Shown: one piece after another, positions 19,186 through 27,892 of the stretch
Position numbering within the stretch: position 1 is the stretch's first letter
Layout: the number at the start of each line of letters is the position of its first letter
Assembly: GCA_947451145.1 (NCBI GenBank)
Contig: CANFXW010000007.1
Span: 1 to 64,000 of the forward strand
DNA length: 64,000 nucleotides
From: Sphingomonadaceae bacterium
GTDB lineage: Bacteria; Pseudomonadota; Alphaproteobacteria; Sphingomonadales; Sphingomonadaceae
Direction of reading: 5' to 3'
Notes under the pieces: model-generated
What the model saw: only the letters and a program-made list of their open reading frames with translations
What the model was told of the DNA's origin: nothing
Databases searched by the model: none
Program-made: the position numbers and the translations under genes

Positions 19186-19995
19186 TCAGGCTGCGTTGGG
19201 AAGCAGTTCCAAGCGAGCCGGGTTGGCATCTTCGCCATTCAGACAATTCGCGATGGCCTCCTGAATGCAGGCGATCAGGCCTTCGCTATTTACCTGCTGT
19301 TCGCCGCCAACCAGCAATCCGATTGCCAGTGGATGATCTGCAGGCTGGCCAGGCAACAGAACAGAAACGACATTTGCGCCGGAACCAAAACCGGCCGGCC
19401 CAATGCCTACGCCAGCATGACGGCAATCCTGCACCCGGGCTGCAGCCTCTGCGAAAGGCACCTTCCGGTCATCGCTTGCTTCGGCAATCAGCCGGCGGAC
19501 AACACCATCACAGCGCGGCTGACCGATTGTCGACAGCATCAGCCAGCCGACAGCGGAATCAAGGAGTGGTTCCTGCATGCCGCCATGTATCGACCGCGCC
19601 TTGGCGGTCATGCCGCGAGCCGCCGAACGCCACGAAACGATCTGGGCGTTTAGCCCGACCATGCCATAGAGCGCCACGGCCAACCCGGTCTGCGCAGCAA
19701 GGCGATCTAGCAGACGGACAATGCGGCCATCGCGCACCGATCCGGTTTGACCGTTTGCACCAAGCAGAGCCGCACGCGGCGATAGGCTATAGGAACGTGA
19801 ATAGGGATCTTTGTAGAGCAGGCCCAGATCAACAAGGCTGGAGAGCAGTTCTGATGTACTGGACTGCGGGCGATCATAGCGACGGACAATGTCCATCACG
19901 GTTGCCTCACGATGATCATCATCGAAATAGTCGAGGACCTCGATTACGCGCTTGGCAATCTTGGCCTTATTCGACGAAGCAGTCATCGCCACCAT
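19186..19995 (-). CDS. IclR-family transcriptional regulator
   Basis: 269 residues with an N-terminal winged helix (about 10-70; IAKRVIEVLDYF, then the recognition region RYDRPQSSTSELLSSLVDLGLL) and a C-terminal IclR-type effector domain. The ATG at 19995 follows GGGAG by seven bases. IclR proteins often control aromatic or CoA-ester catabolism. Its upstream 348 bp contains a clean palindrome at 20080-20099 that could be its own operator. The effector is not evident. Confidence 0.85.
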   Translation of the reverse strand: MVAMTASSNKAKIAKRVIEVLDYFDDDHREATVMDIVRRYDRPQSSTSELLSSLVDLGLLYKDPYSRSYSLSPRAALLGANGQTGSVRDGRIVRLLDRLAAQTGLAVALYGMVGLNAQIVSWRSAARGMTAKARSIHGGMQEPLLDSAVGWLMLSTIGQPRCDGVVRRLIAEASDDRKVPFAEAAARVQDCRHAGVGIGPAGFGSGANVVSVLLPGQPADHPLAIGLLVGGEQQVNSEGLIACIQEAIANCLNGEDANPARLELLPNAA

Positions 19996-20343
19996 GATCC
20001 ATCTCCCATTTGTTTGAACAGATGATCAGCGTTCTCAATTAGCCTGTCAATTAAAAAATGAGAGGTTCTCGGTTTTGCACTGCAGCATTGATGCTGCAGC
20101 TGCTAATGATCGCCAAATCACCAGACGCATGCGCATGAATATAATGCAGAATTTCGATGTCTGCCGCTGGGCAATCAAAGGCGAAATCCAACGCCGAACC
20201 TGTTGAGCGACGATCCGGAAAATACGGGATGGCTACCCGGGCGCAATGCGACTCGGGGTTGTGCGCCTGAAAGGGCGTGCGGAACCATTCATCCGCTCGA
20301 ACCGCTTAATCCTCCCAGCGATGTAAGTAGACGTACCCTTAGG
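19996..20343. other. 348-bp intergenic region upstream of the IclR gene
   Basis: No convincing gene was seen here. The region holds the palindrome at 20080-20099, a smaller inverted repeat GAGA-GGT-TCTC (20060-20070) in an AT-rich stretch likely to contain the IclR promoter, and the 3' flank of the acyl-CoA synthetase gene at 20344. A plus-strand open frame entering from 20203 is antisense to that synthetase and is a shadow. Confidence 0.6.
20080..20099. promoter_or_regulatory. Perfect 9-bp inverted repeat, possible IclR operator
   Basis: CTGCAGCAT (20080-20088) and ATGCTGCAG (20091-20099) with a TG centre, about 85 bp upstream of the IclR start. The two-base centre makes a hairpin unlikely and protein binding more likely. 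Confidence 0.5.
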
Positions 20344-21843
20344 TCAATCGGCAAGCAGCTTTTTGACCTCGCGCCGGAGCAGTTTACCCATCTCGTTGTA
20401 GGGCAGTTCCTGCACGAAGGCGATCTTCTCGGGCACTCGACTGGAACGCAGGCGGGCGCGGATCAGATCTTTGACGTCTTGTTCGGCGGGAGCATCGTGG
20501 CCTTCGCGCGGTACAATTGCGATGCCGACAGCCTCACCCCATTCGACCGAGGGCACAGCGCAGGCACAGGCATCGGCGATCGCGGGGTGTGTGAGCAGTA
20601 CATCCTCGATCTCACCCGGAGACATGTTCTCGCCGCCGCGGACGATAACATCGTCTGCGCGGCCCGAGAGGAACAGATAGCCGTCTTCGTCGATGTAACC
20701 GGCATCGCGGGTGGGGAACCACCCGCCTTCAACCAGAGCGGACTTTTCCTTGTACTCGCCCGAAACCTGGTCACCGCGAACATAGATTTCGCCAGGCTCG
20801 CCAGCAGGCAGCGCCTTGCCTTCCTCGTCGCGGATTTCGATTTCGACCGTGGGAAGCGGCTGCCCGAGCGAGGTCAGGCGGGCACGAATCTTCGGATCGT
20901 CCGAAGCCAGCGCCGCACGGTGATCTTCGGGACCGAGCAGGGCGATGGTGCTGCTGGTCTCAGTCAGGCCATAGGCATTGGTGAAGCCCGCATCCGGGAA
21001 GCGCTCGAGCGCCTTCTGGATCACTTCCAGCGGCATCTTGCCGCCGCCATAGGCAATCGCGCGCAGCGACGAGACGTCGGTGCCCGGTGCCTTGTCATAG
21101 GCATCAAGGATGCGGCCCAGCATGGTCGGCACAACAAAAGCGTTGCTGACCTTTTCCTGTTCGACCAGTTGCAGCCAGCCTTCGGGTGAGAAGCTTGGCA
21201 GCATGACGATACGGCGGCCAGCATAGATCGAGCTCATCAGCGCCGAGATACCGGCGATATGATAAGGCGGCACCACCATCAGCGCAGCGTCGCTCTCGTC
21301 TGCCGAAGCGAACTCGACGGTGCCGAGGATATAGCCGAGCAAGTTCGAATGGCGCAAGATCGCCGCCTTGGGTGCGGCCGTTGTGCCGCTGGTGAACAGC
21401 TGAACCGCAACGCCTTCACCCAGATCGTACATCCGCTCGTCATCAGCGGGCACGGTTTCCTGGGTCTTCATCGCGAACTCTTCGCGCGAATAGACTGTGT
21501 GGCCCTGATCGCCGGCAATACGACCCACGCGTTCCTCGTCACCCACCACCAGTGCCGGAGCAATACGGCCGAGCAGGGCGGCAAGGTCTGTATCGGGCAA
21601 GCGGTAGTTGAGAGGACAATAGGGTACGCCAGCCAGCGCAGCGCCGAACAGGGCAATTACTGCTGCTTCACTGCTCTCGTCGAGCAGGGCGACATATTCT
21701 GCACCGCTTTCCTGTATGAGCTCAAAGGCACCGCGCGCTGCCGCAAGCAGATCACCATAGGTCCAACGCTTACCATCGCAGACCAGAGCGATGCGGTCAG
21801 CTCCGGCTTCGGCAGCCATTTCAAGAAGCAGCGAGATGTTCAT
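20344..21843 (-). CDS. AMP-dependent acyl-CoA synthetase
   Basis: 499-residue ANL-superfamily CoA ligase. It has the P-loop LFTSGTTAAPKAA near residue 151, the YGLTETSS adenine motif near 290, the GRADDVIVRGGENMSP hinge near 395 and the C-terminal catalytic lysine in NEMGKLLRREV. It is the shortest of the four ligases here and not a close paralogue of the 9081/51533 pair. A 96-residue cysteine-bearing protein gene ends 16 bp upstream on the same strand, so the two are probably co-transcribed and may act together. Confidence 0.9.
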   Translation of the reverse strand: MNISLLLEMAAEAGADRIALVCDGKRWTYGDLLAAARGAFELIQESGAEYVALLDESSEAAVIALFGAALAGVPYCPLNYRLPDTDLAALLGRIAPALVVGDEERVGRIAGDQGHTVYSREEFAMKTQETVPADDERMYDLGEGVAVQLFTSGTTAAPKAAILRHSNLLGYILGTVEFASADESDAALMVVPPYHIAGISALMSSIYAGRRIVMLPSFSPEGWLQLVEQEKVSNAFVVPTMLGRILDAYDKAPGTDVSSLRAIAYGGGKMPLEVIQKALERFPDAGFTNAYGLTETSSTIALLGPEDHRAALASDDPKIRARLTSLGQPLPTVEIEIRDEEGKALPAGEPGEIYVRGDQVSGEYKEKSALVEGGWFPTRDAGYIDEDGYLFLSGRADDVIVRGGENMSPGEIEDVLLTHPAIADACACAVPSVEWGEAVGIAIVPREGHDAPAEQDVKDLIRARLRSSRVPEKIAFVQELPYNEMGKLLRREVKKLLAD

Positions 21844-21859
21844 GGGTTCAGCGCCGCAA

Positions 21860-22150
21860 TCAGTCCGAAGCGGGCAGAGGCTTGGCGTCCTTGGTTACCA
21901 GCGCCACGCCATCGACCGAGAGCGAACCCTTGCCGGGTTTGACGCAGAGCAGCTCAAACTTGCCGTCAGCATCGACGTAACGCTTGCCCATCAGCGTGCC
22001 ATTGGCGTGATCGGCGCTCAGCGGAGCAGCTTCAGCTGGTTTCGCCTCGCCCATCGCCGCGCCACCGCATTCAATGGCGCCTTCGCCGCAGCGGATGACC
22101 ATCACTTCAGTATCGCAGGCTGCGCTTTTCAAACGGGTGCCGGGTTTCAT
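21860..22150 (-). CDS. Small conserved protein with CxxC-like and ECGG cysteines, ligase partner candidate
   Basis: 96 residues with four cysteines: one in KSAACDTEVMVI, one in RCGEG, one in ECGGAAM and one in ELLCVKPGKG. The C terminus is AKPLPASD. The cysteine spacing suggests a small metal-binding or redox fold, but no known motif is certain. I recall similar small proteins beside acyl-CoA synthetase genes in actinobacteria; this is memory, not a search. The ATG at 22150 has AAGGA seven bases upstream and is preferred to 22174. It lies 16 bp ahead of the synthetase gene. Confidence 0.65.
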   Translation of the reverse strand: MKPGTRLKSAACDTEVMVIRCGEGAIECGGAAMGEAKPAEAAPLSADHANGTLMGKRYVDADGKFELLCVKPGKGSLSVDGVALVTKDAKPLPASD

Positions 22151-22291
22151 CGTCGAATCCTTATTCCGTGCCACTAGGGCAATGGACGGCCTTTAGGCGC
22201 GACACCCTGCGCACTCAAGCCACCTGATGTACCTGAGGCAAAATGCATATAACCTATCGTGGTGGCGGAAGGGCAGCATCCGCCCATCACG

Positions 22292-23512
22292 TCAGGCAAT
22301 CGCACCCTTTGCTTTCAGTTCCTCGATCCGGTCCCACTCTATCCCCATTTCCATCAGAACGAGTTCGGTATGCTCGCTGGCCTGGGGAGCGCGCGTGGTT
22401 TCTGTCGGCTCCCGATTGAACTGGATGGGCGCGCGGACGACCTTGTAGGGCTTGCCATCTGCGCCCTCATATTCAACGATCATGTCGTTCGCTAGCGCCT
22501 GAGCATCATCGGTAAGCTCTAACAGACTCTGGAATGGTGCCCACTGACCCTTCATCGTCTTGAGATGTTGCTTCCAGTACGCGAAGGTCTGCTTGGCGAA
22601 GGCCTCGGCGAACAGCTTGCTGCCCTCTTCGGCATTGGCGATGAGATCCTTGGGCTCTTTGAAACGCGGATCGTCGGCGAGATGGCCAAGTCCAAGATGC
22701 TCGAAAGTATCGCGGATATAGCCAGTGGGGCTGGGCATGCACAGGTTTATAGTGCCGCCATCGCTGGTCAGATAATTACCGCTCAGCGGGTTCACGCGGG
22801 AGCCGGTACCGGGCATTGCGTTGCGCGCGACGACGCCTGTTTCCATGCCCTGAGTGATGTTGGCACCACAGGCCCACCACGCGCTGGCCAGCAACGAAAC
22901 GTCTACTTCGATCGCTTCGCCAGTACGTTCGCGATGGAGCAGAGCGGCGGAAATGCCGCCAGCAATGTTCATACCGCCAATCGAATCACCAAAGGCCGGC
23001 ATGCCCTGACCAAGCATTCCGCCGAGATCGGGCGGGGTAAGGGTGTAACCGACGCCACTGCGGGTCCAGAACGCAGTGCCGTCATAGCCTCCTGATTCGC
23101 GCTCAGGCCCCTTGTCGCCGAAAGCGCTGCCGCGAACGTAGATGATATTGGGGTTGGCAGCGCGGATGTGCTCGATGTCGATCTTGTTCTTCTGCCGCAC
23201 TTGCGGGAGATAATTGGTCAGAAACACGTCACAGTTCTTGGCCATTTCATAGAGAAGGGCCTGACCCTCGGCAGTGGAAATATCGATACCGACGCTACGT
23301 TTTCCGCGATTGGGATGCTCGATCAGCGGATTGCGGTCCCGTTCAACAACCACGCCGCCCATGTTAATGAAACCACGCTGGGTATCGCCGCGAACCGGGT
23401 GCTCAACCTTGATTACGTCTGCTCCCCAATCAGACAGGATCGCGCCCGCAGCCGGCACGAAAGTGAACTGCGCCACTTCGAGCACGCGAATACCTTGCAT
23501 TACTTTGGTCAT
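22292..23512 (-). CDS. Family III (CaiB/BaiF-type) CoA transferase
   Basis: 406-residue member of the formyl-CoA transferase fold, which moves CoA between carboxylates through an aspartyl intermediate. It opens with [10 protein letters not shown] and [10 protein letters not shown], typical of the family. The nucleophilic Asp is probably the one in [13 protein letters not shown] near residue 178. In this setting it would activate a pathway acid at the expense of another CoA ester, complementing the ligases. Its 3' end is 117 bp from the next gene on the strand, so it may be a separate transcript. Confidence 0.88.
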   Translation of the reverse strand: MTKVMQGIRVLEVAQFTFVPAAGAILSDWGADVIKVEHPVRGDTQRGFINMGGVVVERDRNPLIEHPNRGKRSVGIDISTAEGQALLYEMAKNCDVFLTNYLPQVRQKNKIDIEHIRAANPNIIYVRGSAFGDKGPERESGGYDGTAFWTRSGVGYTLTPPDLGGMLGQGMPAFGDSIGGMNIAGGISAALLHRERTGEAIEVDVSLLASAWWACGANITQGMETGVVARNAMPGTGSRVNPLSGNYLTSDGGTINLCMPSPTGYIRDTFEHLGLGHLADDPRFKEPKDLIANAEEGSKLFAEAFAKQTFAYWKQHLKTMKGQWAPFQSLLELTDDAQALANDMIVEYEGADGKPYKVVRAPIQFNREPTETTRAPQASEHTELVLMEMGIEWDRIEELKAKGAIA

Positions 23513-23762
23513 CTGAATTTCCTGTTCCGCAATTCCGGTTCACACCCCCCCGCTCACATTGCTGTGAGGGCTCGGCATTTTCCTGCGCGGAATCGGCAAG
23601 TCTAGCAACCACCAAGCCCATCGCGGCGACGATCAAGCAGAGCGACTTGCGTTTTTCGCACTCGCTTCAGCGTTTTATCGAATTGCCGGAAGCTCCATGG
23701 ATTACTAACCACGCTTAGCGAATTTCGGCTTGGTCCGCAAATTCCCTAACCGGAGCAAATAG

Positions 23763-24044
23763 ATGAAAAAGCTTACGCCGATTGCACTTGCCGCCGCACT
23801 CGCCACAATCACGATCCTGCCCGTTGCCGCACATGCTGGCGATCAGGTCACGATTTCTGCCGGCAAGTCGCTCTATTCGGCTGACGGAAAGCGCCTTGGT
23901 TCTGTCTATCGCGTTCTCAAGGATGGTACCATCCAAATCATCATCGACGGCCGGTTGCTGGCGATCAAGCCCGACACGATTTCCAATCAGAATGGCAAGC
24001 TTGTCACCAGCCTGACCAAGTCTGCAGTTCTCACTGCAGGCTGA
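23763..24044 (+). CDS. Small secreted protein of unknown function
   Basis: 93 residues. It has an N-terminal signal peptide (MKK, a hydrophobic core to about residue 20 and a probable signal peptidase I site after AHA at 25). The mature part of about 68 residues has short beta-like repeats (SLYSADGKRLGSVYRV, then GRLLAIKPDTIS) that could be a PRC-barrel-like fold, though I am not sure. AACCGGAGCAAAT precedes the start. It ends in a strong terminator at 24068-24102 and stands apart from the catabolic operons. Confidence 0.7.
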   Translation: MKKLTPIALAAALATITILPVAAHAGDQVTISAGKSLYSADGKRLGSVYRVLKDGTIQIIIDGRLLAIKPDTISNQNGKLVTSLTKSAVLTAG

Positions 24045-24067
24045 ACCAAGGCTCGGCTGTGATTACG

Positions 24068-24102
24068 AAAAAGGGGCGGCAGAGTATGCCGCCCCTTTTT
24101 TT
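24068..24102. terminator. Bidirectional rho-independent terminator
   Basis: A perfect 9-bp stem, GGGGCGGCA (24073-24081) and TGCCGCCCC (24087-24095), with a five-base loop is followed by seven T and preceded by five A. It can end transcription of the small secreted protein gene (plus) and of the convergent MarR gene (minus). Confidence 0.93.
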
Positions 24103-24135
24103 GCTATTGCCCTTTTTACGGGCTTTGGAAATCGA

Positions 24136-24624
24136 TCAATCCCTGGCTGCATGGACAACGTGTGACTGCAGACCGCCCAGATTGCCATAAAGCTTGTCCA
24201 GCAAGGCGTGAAACGTCTCCAGATCTTCGGCCGAAAAATTACGGAATACGCGGCCTTCGTTGGCCTGGGCAATGTCTGCCAGTTGCTGCAAGAGCGGCTC
24301 GGCCTTGGCCGTTGTGAATACCAGATGCGCGCGCCGGTCCGTAGCGTGGGGTCTGCGCTCCAGCAATCCGTCATCGCAAAGCCGATCAACCAAGCGGCCA
24401 GCCGAGGCCTCCGACATATCCAGCATCTTGGCAATTTCGCGCTGGGTCGCGCCTTCGCACCGCGAAACTACTGCGACCATGGTCCATTGTGACCGGGTGA
24501 TACCGATGTCGGCGACGAGGCGGTCAAAGTCCTGCCCCAGAAGGCGGGAAACAACCGCGAGCCGCATGCCGACATCGCGAGCGCCGTGTGTATTAGCGAT
24601 AGCAACCACTCCCCCTGAAATCAC
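24136..24624 (-). CDS. MarR-family transcriptional regulator
   Basis: 162-residue winged-helix regulator. The core runs from ITRSQWTMVAVVSRCEG (about 42-58) through EIAKMLDMSEASAGRLVDRL to the wing HATDRRAHLVFTTAKA. The region ahead of the helix bundle is long, and the GTG at 24624 is only one of several possible starts. It is transcribed towards the terminator at 24068-24102. The thiolase gene on the same strand ends 72 bp upstream, so it may share that transcript. Confidence 0.85.
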   Translation of the reverse strand: MISGGVVAIANTHGARDVGMRLAVVSRLLGQDFDRLVADIGITRSQWTMVAVVSRCEGATQREIAKMLDMSEASAGRLVDRLCDDGLLERRPHATDRRAHLVFTTAKAEPLLQQLADIAQANEGRVFRNFSAEDLETFHALLDKLYGNLGGLQSHVVHAARD

Positions 24625-24696
24625 ACCCGTCTGAGGTTCATATCACGCCAACCAAGCCACGCCATCCCCTGTGTGGCCGGTTGGTCCTGGACGACT

Positions 24697-25950
24697 TCAA
24701 ATGCGTTCGATGATAATAGCTGGAGCCATACCACCTGCCGCGCACATGGTGATCAGGCCATAACGGCCTCCGGTGCGCTCCAGTTCGTCGAGAGCGGTGC
24801 CGATCAGGATTGCACCAGTACCGGCAATCGGGTGACCAAGCGCAATTGAACCGCCGTTGGGGTTTACCTTGGCGCGATCAAGGCCGAGATCGCGGATGAA
24901 CTTCTCGACCACGACGGCAAAAGCCTCGTTAACTTCCCAGACGTCGATATCGTCCTTGGAAAGACCAGCCTTTGCGAGCACCTTCTTGGCCGCAGGGACA
25001 GGGGCGTTGAGCATCAGGGTTGGGCAATCGCCGATCTCTGCCATCGCAACAATACGCGCGCGCGGCTTCAGGCCATGCTTCTCGGCATATTCCTTTGAGG
25101 CCAGCAGGACTGCTGCCGCTCCATCAACAACGCCGGACGAAATGCCGACGTGGTGGATCGGCTTGATATCGACATCAGGATAGACCTGGTTAATCAACTG
25201 GCGATAAGTCTTGCCTTCGGGAACAGAAGGCATGTCGAGGAACATTTCGAAAGCTGGCTTGAGCTGCGCCAAACCCTCAGCAGTGGTATCCGGACGCGGG
25301 TATTCCTCATGATCGAGGATTACGTTGCCTTCATCGTCTTTAACGACAATCGTTGAACGATCAAACCGGCCTTCCTTGATAGCGATCGCTGCGCGCCGCT
25401 GGCTTTCCACACCCATCGCCTCAAGGTCTTCGCGGGTAATTCCTTCCATTGCCGCAATTGCATCAGCGCACACGCCCTGATTGGATTGCGGATGTTTGGC
25501 CTGCAGGCGCGGATTACCTGAACCCATCCCGCCACCTGCGAGACCGGCCTGGTGCATCTTGGCACCGAAATATCCGACATAGGACATCATATCCATGCCG
25601 CCCGAGATCGCGAGGTCATGCATTCCGGCCATGATCATGCCGGCGGCAAAATTGGTTGCGGTGATGCTTGAGCCGCAGAAGCGGTTCAGTGTTACGCCGC
25701 CAGCCTTGACATCATAGCCAGCATCAAGCGCTGCATTGCGGCCGATATCGCCGCCCTGCAGGCCCATTGCGCCCGAAACACCCCAAATCACGTCATCAAC
25801 TTCCGCCGTGTTCAGGTTGTTGCGCTCCTTTAGAGCCGCCAGAACTGCCGCCGAGAGATGCTCCGGATGCATGACCGAAAGCGCGCCTTTGCCCATCTTG
25901 CCGATGCTGCGGGGGGTGCGGACTGTGTCGATGATATAGGCTTCTGCCAC
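24697..25950 (-). CDS. Acetyl-CoA acyltransferase (thiolase)
   Basis: 417-residue thiolase that cleaves a 3-oxoacyl-CoA, releasing acetyl- or propionyl-CoA in beta-oxidation. The nucleophilic Cys is at about 92 in RFCGSS. The second half has the His motif SIALGHPIAGTG and the C-terminal Cys in MCAAGG. The GTG start at 25950 follows AGGAG by six bases and puts EAYIIDTVRTP at the normal N terminus. An ATG at 26031 would add an unusual leader. It is divergent from an MFS transporter gene with an exact operator candidate (26048-26063) between them. Confidence 0.93.
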   Translation of the reverse strand: MAEAYIIDTVRTPRSIGKMGKGALSVMHPEHLSAAVLAALKERNNLNTAEVDDVIWGVSGAMGLQGGDIGRNAALDAGYDVKAGGVTLNRFCGSSITATNFAAGMIMAGMHDLAISGGMDMMSYVGYFGAKMHQAGLAGGGMGSGNPRLQAKHPQSNQGVCADAIAAMEGITREDLEAMGVESQRRAAIAIKEGRFDRSTIVVKDDEGNVILDHEEYPRPDTTAEGLAQLKPAFEMFLDMPSVPEGKTYRQLINQVYPDVDIKPIHHVGISSGVVDGAAAVLLASKEYAEKHGLKPRARIVAMAEIGDCPTLMLNAPVPAAKKVLAKAGLSKDDIDVWEVNEAFAVVVEKFIRDLGLDRAKVNPNGGSIALGHPIAGTGAILIGTALDELERTGGRYGLITMCAAGGMAPAIIIERI

Positions 25951-26047
25951 GGTTGGCTCCTGTATGACTTGGGTTGTGCCCTGCATTTGGCCTGCGACGA
26001 CCGATATTGCAATGAAGCCCGTTCCTTTCATGCCTCCAATTGGGCGC

Positions 26048-26063
26048 TATCGCAGCAGCGATT
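26048..26063. promoter_or_regulatory. Candidate operator TATCGC-AGCA-GCGATT
   Basis: Exact copy of the WATCGC-N4-GCGATW palindrome in the 193-bp divergent region between the thiolase and MFS transporter genes. It is placed to control both. Confidence 0.6.
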
Positions 26064-26143
26064 GCCCGGGAATCTCGGCGAGACCTTGACCTTCTGCGCC
26101 ATGGGAGTGAAAGCAGGTTTTGCGCAATGAGGGAACGTTACTT

Positions 26144-27814
26144 GTGAGTGAAGAGCAGGCTTCGCTGGGTCGCAAAGGCAGTGCTTGGGCACCTTTGCGC
26201 GAAGCTACATTCCGGCGCATCTGGACGGCCAGCCTGTTTTCCAATTTCGGGCAACTGATTCTGGGGGTTGGTGCTGCTTGGGAAATGACCAGGCTGACCA
26301 ACGGTAACCCGGGTATGGTCGCCTTGGTCCAGTCCGCACTGATGCTGCCATTGATGCTCGTTGCCGTGCCTGCCGGTGCGCTGGCGGACATGTTTGACCG
26401 GCGTAAAATTGCGCTCTTTGGCCTTGGATTCTCCTCCGCAAGCGGCGCATTGCTGACGGTATTGGCATCGCAGGACATGGTTACGCCGTGGGTCTTGCTT
26501 GGATTTTGTGTTTTGATTGGCGCCGGCGTGGCGCTTTATAGCCCCTCTTGGCAGGCATCGATTGGAGAGCAGGTATCCAACGACCATCTCCCGGCAGCCA
26601 TTAGCCTCGGCACCATCAGCTACAACGTTGCGCGCAGTGTCGGACCGGCGATCGGCGGCGTAGTCGTAAAGTCTCTCGGCGCGATGGCAGCCTTTGCAAT
26701 CAACGCCGCGTTCTACATTCCGCTGTGGATCGCCTTCTTCTTCTGGACGCGAAAGCATCTGCCGTCGCGGCTCCCCCCCGAGCGGATCGATCGCGCAATT
26801 GTCTCTGGCATGCGCTACGTTTTCCACGCGCCGCCGATCAGGACAGTCCTTTTCCGCGCATTCCTGTTTGGCGTAACCAGCGCATCACAGGTGGCCTTGG
26901 TCGTCCTGATCGCCCGAAACCAGTTGCACGGAACCGCCAGCACCTATGGCCTATTGCTTGGGGCTACCGGGATCGGGGCTGTTCTGGGAGCAGTCTTCGT
27001 TGGCGACCTGCGCGAACGGATCGGCACCGAACGCTGTGTACGCCTGTTCTCGATCGCGACTGGTGCCGTGCTGATGCTGATCGCTTCAAGCACTTCGCTT
27101 GTCGTCGTCTGCCTTGCCCTGCTGGTGAGTGGTGCAGCGAACATCCTGACTGTCGCCATGCTCAACGTCGGGGTTCAGCTCACCGCACCGCGCTGGGTGA
27201 CTGCCCGCGCGCTATCGCTCTATTCTTCGGCATTAACTGGTGGCATCGCGATCGGAGCATTCCTCTGGGGCTCAGTCGCCAGCCACTACAGCCTTGCGAC
27301 AGCACTCACAGCCTCCGGCATTTCGGTGATTGCGACGACCATTTTCGGCTTCTTTTCGCCACTGCCGCGTGGCGACGCCGAGGGCCAGGACCCCCATGAG
27401 CTTGAGAACGAATTGCACGTCAAACTCGATCTCACCATGCGATCAGGCCCGGTTACTATCGAAGTTGAGTACGACGTCGATCCTGACAACGCCCGTGAGT
27501 TTTATGAGGTGATGCGCCACGTTCAACGCATCCGCATGCGCAACGGGGGCTTCAACTGGACCGTATCACGCGACATTTCCGATCCCGCCCTGTGGCTGGA
27601 GCGCTATCACTGCCCGACATGGGGTGACTATCTGCGCATGCGCACGCACTACACCCAGGCCGATCATGAGATGCAGGCAAAGGCCGATGCCTACAACCGC
27701 ACAGGCCAAGCCACGCGCGTCCGGCGCTGGCTGGAACGGCCCTATGGATCGGTTCGCTGGCAGGCGGATTCGCCCGATCCCAGGATGGGGCCGATGGGCT
27801 ATATCGGCCCCTAA
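26144..27814 (+). CDS. MFS transporter (EntS/MFS_3 type) with C-terminal ABM-like domain
   Basis: 556 residues. The first 410 or so form a twelve-helix major facilitator domain, with the loop motif GALADMFDRRKIALFG near residue 85. The last 130 residues are soluble and resemble the antibiotic-biosynthesis-monooxygenase-like domain common in this MFS subgroup (PVTIEVEYDVDPDNAREFYEVM and ERYHCPTWGDYLR). It may export or import a pathway compound. The GTG at 26144 is preferred because GAGGGA lies nine bases upstream. A TTG at 26120 is also possible. Confidence 0.83.
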   Translation: MSEEQASLGRKGSAWAPLREATFRRIWTASLFSNFGQLILGVGAAWEMTRLTNGNPGMVALVQSALMLPLMLVAVPAGALADMFDRRKIALFGLGFSSASGALLTVLASQDMVTPWVLLGFCVLIGAGVALYSPSWQASIGEQVSNDHLPAAISLGTISYNVARSVGPAIGGVVVKSLGAMAAFAINAAFYIPLWIAFFFWTRKHLPSRLPPERIDRAIVSGMRYVFHAPPIRTVLFRAFLFGVTSASQVALVVLIARNQLHGTASTYGLLLGATGIGAVLGAVFVGDLRERIGTERCVRLFSIATGAVLMLIASSTSLVVVCLALLVSGAANILTVAMLNVGVQLTAPRWVTARALSLYSSALTGGIAIGAFLWGSVASHYSLATALTASGISVIATTIFGFFSPLPRGDAEGQDPHELENELHVKLDLTMRSGPVTIEVEYDVDPDNAREFYEVMRHVQRIRMRNGGFNWTVSRDISDPALWLERYHCPTWGDYLRMRTHYTQADHEMQAKADAYNRTGQATRVRRWLERPYGSVRWQADSPDPRMGPMGYIGP

Positions 27815-27815
27815 T

Positions 27816-27831
27816 AATCGCCCCGGCGCAA
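27816..27831. promoter_or_regulatory. Degenerate operator-like site AATCGC-CCCG-GCGCAA
   Basis: A full left half and a weak right half (two core mismatches) of the recurring palindrome, about 60 bp upstream of the gene at 27893. Too weak to call alone. Confidence 0.2.
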
Positions 27832-27892
27832 AGAGGATGCTTGCCTCGCAGGCCGCAATTTGTCCTACTCTCCGCTAAAGGTGGAGAGATCA

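Noticed and set aside
20203..21189. Long plus-strand open frame of 328 codons
   Set aside because: It is antisense to the well-supported acyl-CoA synthetase at 20344-21843 and has no family-like sequence.
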